This document shows, piece after piece, positions 53,401 to 60,068 of a stretch of 64,000 nucleotides of DNA (the stretch's first letter is position 1; each line of letters begins with the position of its first letter). The position numbers and the translations under genes were made by a program. The stretch covers positions 902,696 to 966,695 of the forward strand of contig NZ_JARPUQ010000001.1 of the NCBI RefSeq assembly GCF_029537735.1. The letters run 5' to 3'. The notes under the pieces were generated by a model that was given only the letters and a program-made list of their open reading frames with translations, made no database searches and was not told the DNA's origin. Origin of the DNA: Robiginitalea aestuariiviva (GTDB lineage Bacteria > Bacteroidota > Bacteroidia > Flavobacteriales > Flavobacteriaceae).

Positions 53401-54929
53401 TACGCGATGCCCAGGGCTGTGAAGCAGACCTTTCCAACCAAATCAGCGTGGATCCGGTACCGCCCCTGGAAGTCACCATAGACGAAAGTGCGGCCCTGAT
53501 CAACTGTACGGGCGAGATGACCGCTTCCCTGGTGGCCACCGCTACCGGCGGGCTCGGCAACTACCAGTACGAGCTCTTTGGCGACGCCGCCCTAACCAAC
53601 CTGCTTAGCGGTCCGCAACCGGACGGCACCTTTGGCGGGCTGGGCGTAGGCAGCTATTGGGTACGGGTAACCAGCCAGGATTGCGAGGCGGTATCCAGTG
53701 AAGTGATTATCACGGAACCGGCACCCCTGCAAATTGACCTGGAAGAATTCACCAACGTGACCTGTGCGGGAGAGGACGACGGTACCATTACCGTGGAAGT
53801 ATCCGGAGGCACCGGCAACATCCTCTATGCCATTAGTCCGAACCTGGACCAATTTGACGATGCCAACGTGTTTACCGGCCTGGCTGCAGGGGTATACGAT
53901 GTGATTGCCCAGGACGAAAACGGGTGCTTTATCACCTTCCAGTTCACTATTACCGAGCCCATGCCGCTGCAAGCGGATGCCGTATCCACCCCCGAGGTGT
54001 GTGCCGGCAGCGCCGACGGTACCATTGAGCTGACCATCAGCGGCGGTACTGCACCGTACCAAACCGCATTCAATTCCAACCTGGATAGCGCCTTTGGCCC
54101 GGCCCAGACCACCTTTACCGACCTGGCCGCCGGCACCTATGTGATCTTTGTGCGGGATGCTCAGGGCTGTGAAACCAACGTTATTATTGAGGTTGAGCCC
54201 GGCGTAAACCTGAACGCCACGGTAACCCCGGTATACGAATGTACGGGCAACATCCCCAACAATTACCTGGAGGTATTGCTGGAAGACCCCAGCCTGAGCG
54301 ACCAGGTGATGTACGCCCTGGATTCCACCGACCCGGCAGACATGCAACTGGATCCGGACTTTACCAACCTGGCCCCCGGCCCGCACTACCTGGCTATTTC
54401 CCATGCCGGCGGATGCGTTCAGACCGTGGATTTCGAAATCGAAGGCTTTGAGCCCCTTACCCTGGTGCTGGAGCAACAGACCATTAACGAAATCACAGCC
54501 ATTGCGGATGGCGGCGCCCCGGAGTACACCTTCTTCTTCAACGGAGAGGACTACGGCACGGACAACACCTACAACATTACCGAAACCGGGACTTACCTGG
54601 TCGAAGTAGTAGACCAGAACGGGTGTGTGGCCCAGGCTGAAATCTTTATGGAATTCATCGATATCGAATTCCCGAACTATTTCACGCCAGACGGGGATGG
54701 AAACAACGATTTGTGGTTGCCTGACAACATGGAAGGCTTCCCTGAAATACTAATCAAAATATATGATCGTTATGGTAGAGTAGTTGCTGAACTTTCCTAT
54801 GGAGTACCCGGATGGGACGGCACGTACAACAGCAAGGAATTGCCTACCGGAGATTACTGGTATGTCGTGAAGCTCAACGGCGAGCGCGACCAACGTGAAT
54901 TTGTGGGCCATTTCACTTTATATCGATAG
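41484..54929 (+). CDS. sprB: Giant cell-surface adhesin SprB
   Basis: A 4481-residue mobile adhesin that moves along the cell surface during gliding in F. johnsoniae, where it is larger (about 6500 residues). The signal peptide is 1-24 (LLLLWAVAGFAQ). A N-terminal region follows to about 370, then a DUF11-like module near 378-500 (VLEKRVEDIAGND, LDYVLTFQNIGNDG). About thirty SprB-type repeats then share the pattern VxCxGxxDG, YTY/YEL, FTGLAPGTYT and VxDANGC. The last 85 residues are the type-B sorting domain (FPNYFTPDGDGNNDLW, LIKIYDRYGRVV, GWDGTYNSKELPTGDYWY). The protein is acidic and poor in Lys and Arg. Its ATG directly follows the sprD stop. Two higher-order repeat blocks are listed separately. 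Confidence 0.92.
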   Translation: MRPATLRYAFIPLLLLWAVAGFAQEFNSFDIRYQNNIKGDLTFIANNIVSRDDGSGSPEDPYNATGSASTYNDWLNMQYIDVDSDPSTFSSSAATFTFPEASCNLIRYAGLYWSATYPSEQAGQAVGTNRQSDFNQVKFQVPGGTYVDITADEVIYDGFTSADNSVRQNSPYACYADVTSIVSALANPEGEYTVANIRSVTGSLSPGGGAAGGWTLVVVFENPTLSGKLITTFDGFARVRSQNPTVDINYSGFNTIPAGPVRADIGVAALEGDNRITGDQLQISAASVAGFTNISDAANPVNNFFNSNISEDGSVVTARNPNSVNTLGYDTDMFLLANPLNAVIPNNETAATFRFTSTGDQYYPFFNSFNIEIIEPNIVLEKRVEDIAGNDITGAGVNLGQLLDYVLTFQNIGNDGATNYTIRDILPINVTLDETNMTLPAGVTYTYDPGTREVIFTIPDNLVEEGDPTYSIRMRVQVAENCFDFIDACTDLIQNLAYSTYQGVINNNQITDDPSVSDFDACGFVTPGATNFLLDDLENCDFSRTVELCGNDVLLDAGDNFDSYVWYVDNNADGLIDAGDTVITDGDPDNDPSTLLVTETGQYIVDKIVADPCKGFEEIITVTLPGQTQTNPIITLINDPNNTVDGEVVTCPNDGDLLPKIFLCGLNDTELIEINIPDATSIVWEKLDEASCADAGDDCANKNSACTWNQVDTGFDFLASDAGEYRVVINYQNGCFTRFYFNIFKNPLDPQYTSQDIICASPGNITVTNIPADYEFQLLDATNGNVLVPYSAGNGPSFDIATNGAYTVAMRQVGVVDGCEFFVENIGILSRDFQVTMTPTAADCSGLGSLAISVLDVEPQYYYEISQGGTPVDTFGPSADNNYTFAGLNPGVYDVEVSTDDGCLHTQQITIEDNSDLELTARISQHITCKEGNILMESTGGKTPHTYAIWSYVDDDGVTQISYPDPSAIPASAFQTSQIFDIWDPGTYTFVVVDRNNCFDISNPVVIEFRPAAEFDATTVTDVLCYGEATGAIQFNLINSNGYQLTYYLFDATGFNENNYNYANALATNASGYFPGLTAGDYVIVINQRKGSASCDYFEYQTVSQPQFALSADAVLTQAYTCLQDGIIQAQNVIGGTAPYEYSLDGVNFGASDTFTGLTAGTYSITLRDAAGCTFVTAPITIDPLLAPDDLVFAPTAVTCPDQTSDVTVTVSNGTAPYTFEIIAPAAGVPDSASGNSASFNGLAPDTYTFRVTDANGCTYQENLTINPITPIAVNGQQISTVSCFGGADGEAVFNVAGFAASFDYTVSGPASSSGTAETNGTISLTGLAAGTYDITVTDTDTNCTDTASVTIEAPANPLAFTFTTTAISCVSDGAVTISATGGWGSYSYSLTQPDATVLGPQGSATFNNLTQAGTYTITVADANGCVATDTFGLVAPSLPVISLDAATDLCYDPATGVTLTANVTGGTAPFSFSLNGGPGQSSNTFSGLAPGSYTVIVADSNGCTDTSAAVTVAPQLSALAVLTKELDCSASPDAVIDVTINGGYAPFTYQVNGGASVAVAGNAFTYTTATDGTFTFTITDAEGCTTQTAVTVSPITNPVATHTAVDPTCAGDADGSVTITVDPNFGTAPYQIDFNGAGFSNQTVYSNLPAGTYTYQVRDSKGCLYSGSVTLTAPDPIAADAVLIQAYTCLQDGSIQVQNVTGGTPGYTYSIDGVTFQASDTFTGLTEGSYTITVQDASGCTFVTVPVVIPPLDPPTDISFSATPPYCPTQTSDVTLTVTGGTAPITYEIIAPAAVNNGNNNVFAGLAPDTYTFRVTDANGCSYQENFTINPVTPIAVTGSLVNNVSCVGGADGAVDFAVTGFASTYAYSVNGGATVTGQSAGVINLTGLSAGTYTIAVTDETTNCTDTAAVTVSEPATPLAFTFAVTPLTCVADGAVSITATGGWGSYTYQLEQPDTSVLGPQGSNTFSGLTQTGTYTITVEDANGCVVTDTFDLVTPSSPVASIDAASTLCFSTPAGATIVVGVTGGTAPFYYSMNGGALQTSNTFAGLVPGNYTFTVTDSNGCTDTVAQTIEPELTGNAVLLKDLDCTVSPDAEIDVTVSGGYAPFTYEVDYNGGGFAPYAGAFPYTTAAAGTYQFRITDSQGCVALTNTVTVSPIVLPQATASTIDPTCNGDSNGIIEIEVDPNFGQAPYQVDFNGMGYSNQTVYTGLPAGTYNYTVRDAKGCLYTDSVTLNDPPLFDANITVTDVSCSGTVGGGDIPGRIDISIISGGTPGFTYTLYDQSNNIVPVTGSNPIVTSSTTVSFDGLLFGDYYVRIIDANGCEFYQNPVRVRANPFLTLDSSVIADCATGGTVTLSADGGSGDYTFSIYGPGTPPDSETSGPGALEEQAVFLGLNAGQTYVFEAIDNSTLCTSYVEVAIPALSGIEVVPTPAVTDVSCFGDTNGSIAFQFQNFDGSVTDINYSILEALTNNPTGFTGTVTGPAGGPTPLETVTGLAPGDYVLYFEEATSPFCSNTYDFRILEPSPITFNIVDQNNANCNEDAQVTVQATGGSGGFTYAFVQDGVAPVPGDFTASSYAELDPAVNTNWDVYAMDVNGCMTPPLDVVIAADPEPVISGVTYQCTADEGDMVIDVTLDIAGVAPYFLSLDGGAFQSSSLVNAGDVQTLTGLSSGTHTITIRDANGCGNTINVEIYPPSHLTTEALIQPTCALDDGQILLTAYGGSGAYQYELFLGGVSVTGAPQASPLFTGLGPGTYTAFVYDTLASGCDASSSIVLSVPTTVAFTTNITDVSCNGGADGIIEVVLDPGMDNPPYTYQLFDALGIVPITGPQTSPLFTGLAPGDYTVSVTSGRSCQTTEVVTVGEPPLVTATAAATDFACNADNSVAQAVITVTGGGGTAPYLYSIDGVNFQTANTFNISDTGASQTFTVYVRDANGCMDTDSITIDPLPVITDVSVSQLVAITCANDEQVRVTVTGGSGDFDFELLPPGSAPVQSPGAGVYTADFNLTAPGDYVFRITDNTTGCTFTSAPYTVAPYDLIEAVATAVTPVDCFGDATGELSLQVNNYTGNYTYQVFDGAGTPVTGVVAASTATNPILIGSLSGGNYYVEVIATDAPFCDDLSNTVTIASPAAPVSLVETANINANCNTGAQVTVAASGGTPGYTYAFVPTGNVPVAGDYSTSATATLSPASYPADYDVYVQDSNGCTTFITVTVDEDPLPTVTAPVYAVDQCTSDGTSYTFTVAGTGVAPLSYSIGAGFQSSTTFTVSAPGTYTVTVRDANGCTATDTITILPPLALTPQPTAQPTCALNDGEITIAATGGSGSYAYDLLDNGGVSVIGGVPQASPVFSGLAPGNYTAVVYDTSGTGCDAQAPVSLETPTPVAFTTTAQDVSCAGGADGVITVTLDAGQDNPPYSYELYDGSMALVAGPQASNVFTGLVADNYTVRVISGRNCEASQAQPVAEPAPMAVSAVATAFACAADNSVNTATITATVPAGAGTAPYLYSLDGVNFQTSATFEVADTGMAQNLTVYARDANGCMATAPITLEPLNTFTAAVSQNIAITCINPEEVLITVTDDGNPANTYTFELLPIGNPDGVLTATPTNTSAIFELSAPGSYVFRVTDNATGCYVTTAPYEVAPYDLVQTQITPATPVTCFGGTDGSLTLEVNNYTGTYDYEVFFADGTTTGISGSADTGVNPITINGLSGGNYYVRITETAAPFCTEDSNVITIVSPDMPLTTAVSQLADVTCTNDQGEVLVTPTGGYAPYDLVLTNTTTGQVYTANDVAGYVFTGLSEGAYTVSVTDAAGCVANDAITLVQPVPVSADITAAPNVLTCYGDTDGVVTAINVAGGSGNYQYQLNYYDATGTTIEFTSGEQSSPVFTGLGAGTYSITVTDGWNCDVETPQVTITEPTDVMSNLVQSAMLTCTTNAELILTASGGTAPYEFSTDGVNYTPMSGGDTHTFSVADGVYQYYVRDAQGCEADLSNQISVDPVPPLEVTIDESAALINCTGEMTASLVATATGGLGNYQYELFGDAALTNLLSGPQPDGTFGGLGVGSYWVRVTSQDCEAVSSEVIITEPAPLQIDLEEFTNVTCAGEDDGTITVEVSGGTGNILYAISPNLDQFDDANVFTGLAAGVYDVIAQDENGCFITFQFTITEPMPLQADAVSTPEVCAGSADGTIELTISGGTAPYQTAFNSNLDSAFGPAQTTFTDLAAGTYVIFVRDAQGCETNVIIEVEPGVNLNATVTPVYECTGNIPNNYLEVLLEDPSLSDQVMYALDSTDPADMQLDPDFTNLAPGPHYLAISHAGGCVQTVDFEIEGFEPLTLVLEQQTINEITAIADGGAPEYTFFFNGEDYGTDNTYNITETGTYLVEVVDQNGCVAQAEIFMEFIDIEFPNYFTPDGDGNNDLWLPDNMEGFPEILIKIYDRYGRVVAELSYGVPGWDGTYNSKELPTGDYWYVVKLNGERDQREFVGHFTLYR
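44823..48190 (+). repeat. Higher-order repeat A in sprB, two copies, period 1704 bp
   Basis: Residues about 1114-1680 and 1682-2236 of SprB are two copies of one 568-residue unit. The matching Cys codon in YTCLQDG lies at 44847 and again at 46551. The same order of sub-modules recurs: VNGQQISTVSCFGG / VTGSLVNNVSCVGG, VSPITNP / VSPIVLP, and DPNFGTAPYQIDFNGAGFSNQ / DPNFGQAPYQVDFNGMGYSN. It has diverged, so it is not a recent perfect duplication. Confidence 0.85.
48783..52720 (+). repeat. Higher-order repeat B in sprB, two copies plus a partial third
   Basis: A different unit from block A. The Cys codon in VSCFGD/VDCFGD/VTCFGG is at 48801, 50634 and 52443, that is 611 and 603 residues apart. 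Shared order: CFGxTNGSIAFQFQN-type module, NANCNEDAQVTVQA / NANCNTGAQVTVAA, QPTCALDDGQI / QPTCALNDGEI, GGADGIIEVVLDPGMDNPP / GGADGVITVTLDAGQDNPP, then ACNADNSV / ACAADNSV. The third copy breaks off after about 90 residues. Confidence 0.85.
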
Positions 54930-54948
54930 TTGACCACATAACCTAAAC

Positions 54949-55911
54949 ATGCGCAGGAGCCTTTATTTTGTAGTGATGATGCTGGGGTTGCTCAAAGTCG
55001 CAGGACAGGAGTTAAACTCTCCGCAACTTTCGCAGTACCTGGCGGACAACCCCTTTGTACTGGCACCTACGTATGCGGGGATAGGAGACCATGTAAAGGT
55101 GCGCCTGAACGGGTTAAGCCAGTGGGTGGGCATCAAGGATGCCCCCCAGACGCAATCCCTTGCAGCCGATGCGCGCATCGGAAACCGTTCCGGTCTGGGG
55201 GTTTTCCTCTATAACGACCGCAACGGATATACTCGCCAGCAGGGGGCGCGGCTCTCTTTTGCCCACCACCTGACCCTGGACCGGTACGAAGACGAATTCC
55301 TCTCCTTTGGGATTTCGTATAACTTCAACCAGTTCCGCATCGATATTGAGCAATTCCGCGAGGCCAATGGGGACCCGTTTAATGACCCCAGCGTTACGGA
55401 CGACCGCTCCACCAGCAACCACAACTTCGATGTGGGGGTCATGTACCGCTACAACAAATTTTATGTGAGTGTGAATGCCTCCAACCTGCTGGACAAGGAC
55501 CTGACCAGCTTTAATCCTGTTTTTGAGCCGAACCACCTGCGTAACTATTACGTATACACGGGCTTCCGCTACTCCAAAAACAAGAATAGCCGGCTGGAGA
55601 TCGAACCTTCTGCCCTGTATAAGATCTTTGAAAGCGACGGCCGGAGCGAAACCGACCTGAACGTAAAGCTCCGCCTCTACGACTTTGAGGACTACTACTA
55701 CGGGGGGATCAACTACCGCTTTTTGAATGACCAGATTGGCCGTCCGCTCTATATTGCGCCTTTCGTGGGCTTTAAAAAGAGCAACTTCTATTTCGGCTAT
55801 TCCGTACAGGTGATTCTGAACGACATCCTGGCCTACAGCTACGGTACCCACGTGGTTACCGTGGGGATGGACCTCTTCCAGGGCTTGAGCAATTGCCGCT
55901 GTACCTACTGA
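54949..55911 (+). CDS. sprF: SprF-like PorP/SprF-family outer membrane protein
   Basis: A 320-residue protein with a signal peptide (about 1-19, ending KVAGQ) and the PorP/SprF barrel. The characteristic start is FVLAPTYAGIGDHVKVRLNGLSQWVG, with DARIGNRSGLGVFLYNDRNG next, LSFGISYNFNQFRI in the middle and VILNDILAYSYGTHVVTVG near the end. In F. johnsoniae SprF is needed to secrete and display SprB. It follows sprB by 19 bp, the conserved order. No clear terminator is seen behind it. Confidence 0.9.
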   Translation: MRRSLYFVVMMLGLLKVAGQELNSPQLSQYLADNPFVLAPTYAGIGDHVKVRLNGLSQWVGIKDAPQTQSLAADARIGNRSGLGVFLYNDRNGYTRQQGARLSFAHHLTLDRYEDEFLSFGISYNFNQFRIDIEQFREANGDPFNDPSVTDDRSTSNHNFDVGVMYRYNKFYVSVNASNLLDKDLTSFNPVFEPNHLRNYYVYTGFRYSKNKNSRLEIEPSALYKIFESDGRSETDLNVKLRLYDFEDYYYGGINYRFLNDQIGRPLYIAPFVGFKKSNFYFGYSVQVILNDILAYSYGTHVVTVGMDLFQGLSNCRCTY

Positions 55912-55932
55912 TCCCGGTTCCTGCATTTTCCC

Positions 55933-55940
55933 TAGTTTTG
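55933..55940 (+). promoter_or_regulatory. -7 box for folB
   Basis: TAGTTTTG matches TANNTTTG, 16 bp before the folB ATG. No clear TTG at -33, so it is tentative. Confidence 0.45.
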
Positions 55941-55956
55941 CACAAATCCATGGGTT

Positions 55957-56316
55957 ATGGGCATTATTCGCCTCGAAAATGTGCGGCTCTACGGCTTTCA
56001 CGGCTGTTTGAAGGAAGAAGCCAAAATAGGCTCTGATTATCGGGTAGACCTGGAAATCACGGCAGACCTGGACCGCGCCAGCCGCTCGGACCAGCTGGAA
56101 GACACGGTAGACTATGTACACCTGCAGCGCATCATCCGGGAAGAAATGGCCCGGCGCACCAAGCTCATCGAAACGGTCGCTGCCCGCATCCTTGACCGGA
56201 TAATGGAAGAGTTGCCCACCGTACAAACCTCCCGGGTTTGCGTTTCCAAGATCAACCCGCCCATTGGGGGCGATGTACAACAGGTAACCGTTGAACTGTC
56301 TAAAATACGGGACTAA
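55957..56316 (+). CDS. folB: Dihydroneopterin aldolase
   Basis: Folate biosynthesis enzyme that cleaves dihydroneopterin. A 119-residue protein with RLYGFHGCLKEEAKIGSDYRVDLEI, which holds the conserved catalytic Glu. The middle has DTVDYVHLQRIIREEM and LIETVAARILDRIM, and the end has VSKINPPIGGDVQQVTVEL with the conserved Lys-x-x-Pro-Pro. Length and order are normal. ATG 55957 gives the short N-terminus usual for the family. Confidence 0.94.
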   Translation: MGIIRLENVRLYGFHGCLKEEAKIGSDYRVDLEITADLDRASRSDQLEDTVDYVHLQRIIREEMARRTKLIETVAARILDRIMEELPTVQTSRVCVSKINPPIGGDVQQVTVELSKIRD

Positions 56317-56331
56317 ATATGCAAATTTGGG

Positions 56332-56362
56332 TTTCGAGGTGGCCTAAAATATATTAACTTTG
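56332..56362 (+). promoter_or_regulatory. Promoter of tRNA-Cys
   Basis: TTTC (56332-56335), 19 bp, then TAACTTTG (56355-56362), which matches the flavobacterial -7 box. The mature tRNA starts 18 bp later. Confidence 0.6.
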
Positions 56363-56380
56363 TAGCCCAATTCTGAATAG

Positions 56381-56451
56381 GGCATCGTGGCCGAGTGGCT
56401 AGGCACAGCTCTGCAAAAGCTTGTACAGCGGTTCGAATCCGCTCGATGCCT
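56381..56451 (+). tRNA. tRNA-Cys (GCA)
   Basis: A complete 71-nt cloverleaf. Acceptor arms GGCATCG and CGATGCC pair; D arm GCC/GGC; anticodon GCA at 56413-56415 in loop CTGCAAA; T arm AGCGG / CCGCT with loop TTCGAAT. The discriminator base is T (U73), as in tRNA-Cys. CCA is not encoded. The first pair of the anticodon stem is a C-U mismatch. Confidence 0.95.
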
Positions 56452-56454
56452 CTG

Positions 56455-56487
56455 AAAAAACCTCCGGAAATTCCGGGGGTTTTTTTA
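56455..56487. terminator. Bidirectional terminator between tRNA-Cys and the LysE-type gene
   Basis: The stem CCTCCGGA / TCCGGGGG has an A-run before it and seven T after it. It follows the tRNA by about 5 bp and abuts the stop codon of the convergent gene. Confidence 0.88.
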
Positions 56488-57153
56488 TTCCCGTATCATT
56501 TCAATGCGTTGTTCCAGGGCTCGGCGTTCGCTGGGCAGGAAGCCTTCCAGGATCAGGATAATCCCGCATATCACCAGCAGGATACCCAGGATTTTCTTGA
56601 GCCAGTGGATCCGGTGGCGCGTCAGTTTGCTGCGCAATTGTTTGGCCAGTAGTATTTTGACAATATCTGTGGCCAGGTAGGTGGCCAGCATGGCAGTAAA
56701 GAAGGTAATGATGCGGTGGGAGTCATTTTCAAGGCTTGGACCCACAATGATGATCACCCCCAGCCAGAAGACCAGGACCCCGATATTGATAAAATTCAGG
56801 AGGAAGCCCTTTACCATAAGACCCAGATAATCCGTACCCCGGGTCACAAAATTGGGGTTCTTGCCTTTAAAGTCCGACCGGAACACCGTGGCCAGCCCAT
56901 ACACCAAAAGGATAACGCCCCCGAAAACATAGAGCCCCGGCTGGTTACTCAGGTTTTCCAGTAACTGGTAGCTACTGAAGTAGGCAATGACCAAAAAGAG
57001 GATATCCGCCAGGATAACCCCGATATCCAGGCTTAACCCCGCCCGGAAACCTTTGGTGGCGCTGGTTTCAAGCAGGACAAAAAACACAGGGCCTATCATG
57101 AAGCTCAACAAGAACCCCAGGGGAATGGCTGCCTGTATATCGTCCCAAATCAC
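56485..57153 (-). CDS. LysE-family amino acid exporter-like protein
   Basis: A 222-residue protein with about six membrane segments. AIPLGFLLSFMIGPVFFVLLE at the N-terminus and FRAGLSLDIGVILADILFL follow the LysE/RhtB pattern (GPxxxxxL, then GxxxGxxxxD). Members export amino acids or their derivatives; the substrate cannot be read from sequence. It is the third gene of a probable rnr-GIN-LysE operon, 3 bp after the GIN-domain gene. Confidence 0.85.
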   Translation of the reverse strand: MIWDDIQAAIPLGFLLSFMIGPVFFVLLETSATKGFRAGLSLDIGVILADILFLVIAYFSSYQLLENLSNQPGLYVFGGVILLVYGLATVFRSDFKGKNPNFVTRGTDYLGLMVKGFLLNFINIGVLVFWLGVIIIVGPSLENDSHRIITFFTAMLATYLATDIVKILLAKQLRSKLTRHRIHWLKKILGILLVICGIILILEGFLPSERRALEQRIEMIRE

Positions 57154-57156
57154 TTT

Positions 57157-57855
57157 TTACATCCGTTTTATGGTTCCGCCAAATACGGTTTTTTCATCCA
57201 TTTTATCCGGGTTGCCGTACACGAGCACCTGCCCCCCGGCCTTTACCGTGGCCTGTACATAGTCCGAGGCATGGATTTCTGCCATAGACCCCGCATTCAC
57301 ATTCACCGTGCAAAACCCGGTCTTAAAGTCTTTTCCGCGGTATTCCCCGCCGGTATTGATCTGAACGTCCTGGTTCTGGGAGGTCCCTGAGGCGGTAATG
57401 ATACCACCGGTCACGGATTTAACCAGGAATTGGGTGACTTCTGCCGCCACGCGGATTTCCCCGCCTTCCTGGGCTTTTACCTCCAATACGTCCTGCCGGA
57501 TTACCGTTTCGGCCCGGATCAGTGCATCCTCATTCACATCGATTATGCGGGGTGCACGGGTATAGTAGATATCGACAAAGGTGCGGTATCCGCTGAAGAT
57601 GCGGGTAATCTGCATGCGGATTTTCAGTACCCCGTCCGTGTTGACCACAGCTACCTTATCCGTGTCCTCGCCCCGGATAACCGCCTGGTTCCTGTCCGAA
57701 GGGATCAGGTTTACCGACAGCCCGTCAAATACCTTAAGTTCGTGGTATTCCCCCAGCGTATGGGTAATGGTTCCTTCCTGCCCCACCGCGGGAAAAATTC
57801 CCCACAATAGCGCCATGCACCATACCAGCCATGTTTTTAGGTAACCCATAGGCAT
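57157..57855 (-). CDS. Secreted head-GIN domain protein (DUF2807)
   Basis: A 232-residue exported protein. The signal peptide is about residues 1-25 (LVWCMALLWGIFPAVGQ); the third residue is also a Met, so the true start may be 57849. The body is a repetitive right-handed beta structure, VFDGLSVNLIPSDRNQAVIRG, LKIRMQI, IIDVNEDALIRAETVIRQDV, then GGIITASGTSQNQDVQINTGG and MAEIHASDYVQATVKAGG. These are the stacked strands of the putative auto-transporter adhesin head-GIN fold. Function unknown in detail; likely surface or periplasmic. Confidence 0.85.
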   Translation of the reverse strand: MPMGYLKTWLVWCMALLWGIFPAVGQEGTITHTLGEYHELKVFDGLSVNLIPSDRNQAVIRGEDTDKVAVVNTDGVLKIRMQITRIFSGYRTFVDIYYTRAPRIIDVNEDALIRAETVIRQDVLEVKAQEGGEIRVAAEVTQFLVKSVTGGIITASGTSQNQDVQINTGGEYRGKDFKTGFCTVNVNAGSMAEIHASDYVQATVKAGGQVLVYGNPDKMDEKTVFGGTIKRM

Positions 57856-57881
57856 CTCTTTTCCAGGTGCCGGGGAACCCC

Positions 57882-60068
57882 CTATCGTTTGCCGATCAGG
57901 GCAAAATCCAGGTGGCGTTTGATCAGGTCGGTGTGTTTGACCATCACGCGAACCTCATCCCCCAGCTGGTAAACGGAACCTTTGCGTTCCCCTACCAGGG
58001 CATACTGCCTTTCATCAAAGGTATAATAATCATCCTTTAAATCCCGGATCCGGACCATGCCTTCGCACTTGTTTTCGACGATCTCCACGTAAATACCCCA
58101 TTCGGTTACCCCGGAGATCACCCCATCGAACTCCTGGTCGCGATGGTCTTCCATGAATTTTACCTGCATGTACTTCACTGAATCCCGCTCGGCATTGGCT
58201 GCCAGGATTTCCATGCTGGTGGAATGTTTGGCCTTTTCCTCATAGGTCTTTTCGGCCGGGGTCTTCCCGCCCTTCAGATAGTGGTCCAGCAACCGGTGTA
58301 CCATCACATCCGGATAACGGCGGATGGGGGAGGTAAAATGGGTATAATAGTTAAAGGCCAGGCCGTAGTGTCCGATATTCTGGGTACTGTATTCGGCCTT
58401 GCTCATGCTTCGGATAGCCAGGGTATCTACCAGGTTTTGCTCCTTTTTCCCTTTTACATCCTCCAGCAACTGGTTAAGCGAACTGTTCAGGGATTTCGGA
58501 TTTTTAAAATCCAGGCTATGGCCAAAGCGCTTCACAATACCGTTCAGCACCATGAGCTTATCTTCGTCCGGACGGTCATGAACCCTATAAATAAAGGTCT
58601 TAACCGGCTGTTGCTTCCCGATAAAGGCCGCTACTTCCCGGTTGGCCAGCAACATAAACTCCTCAATGAGTTTGTTGGCATCCTTGCTTTCCTTTACATA
58701 CACCCCTACAGGCTGGTTGTTCTCGTCCAGGTGGAATTTAACCTCCACCTTATCGAAAGAAATCGCGCCATAGTCCATCCGCCGGCGGCGCATGATCTTG
58801 GCCAACTGGTCCAGGGTGGTAATCGCATCCACCAAAGCCCCTTTTACCTGATATGCCCCTTCTTCCCGGATGGAAACCGTTTCGGGGATCTCGCCTTTTC
58901 CGGTTTCTATAACATGCTGGGCTTCCTCGTAGGCAAAACGCTCGTCCGAGTGAATAGCCGTACGGCCAAACCACCGCTTTTTCACCTGCGCATTGGCATC
59001 CAGTACAAATACGGCAGAAAAGGTGTATTTATCTTCGTGGGGCCGCAGGGAGCAGGCATTATTGGAAAGGATTTCGGGCAACATGGGCACTACCCGGTCT
59101 ACCAGGTATACCGAGGTGGCGCGCTCATAAGCTTCCTCTTCCAGCAGGGTATCTGCCTGCAGGTAATGGGATACATCGGCAATATGGATACCTACCTCCA
59201 CGTCCCCGTTCTCCAGGGGGCGAAAAGACAGGGCATCGTCAAAATCCTTGGCGTCTTTCGGGTCGATGGTAAAGGTGAGTACATCGCGGAAATCCTTTCT
59301 GCGGGCTACTTCAGCCTCATCGATACGAGTATCCAGCGCATTGGCCTCGGCCTCAACTTCCGGCGGAAAACGATAGGGTAAACCATATTCGGCCAGGATG
59401 GAATGGATTTCGGTATCGTGTTCCCCCGGAATTCCGAGTACCTCGATCACCTTACCGAAAGGCGAATCTGCATCTTCAGGCCAATCCAGCATTTCCACCA
59501 GCACCTTTTCATGCTCCTTGGCTCCCTGCAAGTCATCCAGACGCACAAAAATATCGGTATACATCCGGTGGTCTGTAGGGCGTACAAAGGCAAAACTCTT
59601 ATACGTATCCACAATCCCGACAAAGGCGGTCTTCTTGCGCTTTACCACCTTGAGGATCTTTCCTTCCGGCCGGCTTTGTTTACGCTTCTGAAACAATTGT
59701 ACCTCCACGGTATCTCCGTGAAAGGCCCGATTCAGGTTGGGATAACTCACAAAGATATCCTCCTCCAGTTCTTCGGTAACCACATAGCCGTTCCCCTGGG
59801 AGTTTACATCCAGGGTGCCCGTAAAACTGGTGGGAACATATATGGCTTTGTACTTGCCGCGTGCGGGTTGGGCAATCCGATTCTTTTCGGCCAGTTGCCC
59901 CAGGCGTTTGATCAGCAGGTTTCTTTGGTCGGTACTGGTAATCTGTAGTTGTGCGGCAATTTGCTTGTAATTAAAGCTCTTTTGAGGTTCCGCCTCCAGT
60001 ACGGTGAAAATTCCCTTGGTAACTTCATTGTTCAAGTGGTTCTTCGCCCGCTTCTTCTTCTTCGACAT
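57882..60068 (-). CDS. rnr: Ribonuclease R
   Basis: A 728-residue processive 3'-5' exoribonuclease that degrades structured RNA. A basic N-terminus (SKKKKRAKNHLNNEV) with a winged-helix-like part comes first, then two cold-shock domains, and the RNB domain with catalytic Asp residues in TIDPKDAKDFDDALSF. HIADVSHYL and RMDYGAISFD are next, then the HFTSPIRRYPDVMVHRLLDHYL motif, and the C-terminal S1 domain (FDGVISGVTEWGIYVEI). It is the first gene of the rnr-GIN-LysE run and faces a 604-bp intergenic region. Confidence 0.95.
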   Translation of the reverse strand: MSKKKKRAKNHLNNEVTKGIFTVLEAEPQKSFNYKQIAAQLQITSTDQRNLLIKRLGQLAEKNRIAQPARGKYKAIYVPTSFTGTLDVNSQGNGYVVTEELEEDIFVSYPNLNRAFHGDTVEVQLFQKRKQSRPEGKILKVVKRKKTAFVGIVDTYKSFAFVRPTDHRMYTDIFVRLDDLQGAKEHEKVLVEMLDWPEDADSPFGKVIEVLGIPGEHDTEIHSILAEYGLPYRFPPEVEAEANALDTRIDEAEVARRKDFRDVLTFTIDPKDAKDFDDALSFRPLENGDVEVGIHIADVSHYLQADTLLEEEAYERATSVYLVDRVVPMLPEILSNNACSLRPHEDKYTFSAVFVLDANAQVKKRWFGRTAIHSDERFAYEEAQHVIETGKGEIPETVSIREEGAYQVKGALVDAITTLDQLAKIMRRRRMDYGAISFDKVEVKFHLDENNQPVGVYVKESKDANKLIEEFMLLANREVAAFIGKQQPVKTFIYRVHDRPDEDKLMVLNGIVKRFGHSLDFKNPKSLNSSLNQLLEDVKGKKEQNLVDTLAIRSMSKAEYSTQNIGHYGLAFNYYTHFTSPIRRYPDVMVHRLLDHYLKGGKTPAEKTYEEKAKHSTSMEILAANAERDSVKYMQVKFMEDHRDQEFDGVISGVTEWGIYVEIVENKCEGMVRIRDLKDDYYTFDERQYALVGERKGSVYQLGDEVRVMVKHTDLIKRHLDFALIGKR

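Noticed and set aside
50565-53441. 958-codon open frame on the minus strand
   Set aside because: Same cause as above: antisense shadow of sprB repeat block B.
55849-55854. CACGTG core in sprF
   Set aside because: Flanks do not match parS; it is ordinary coding sequence.
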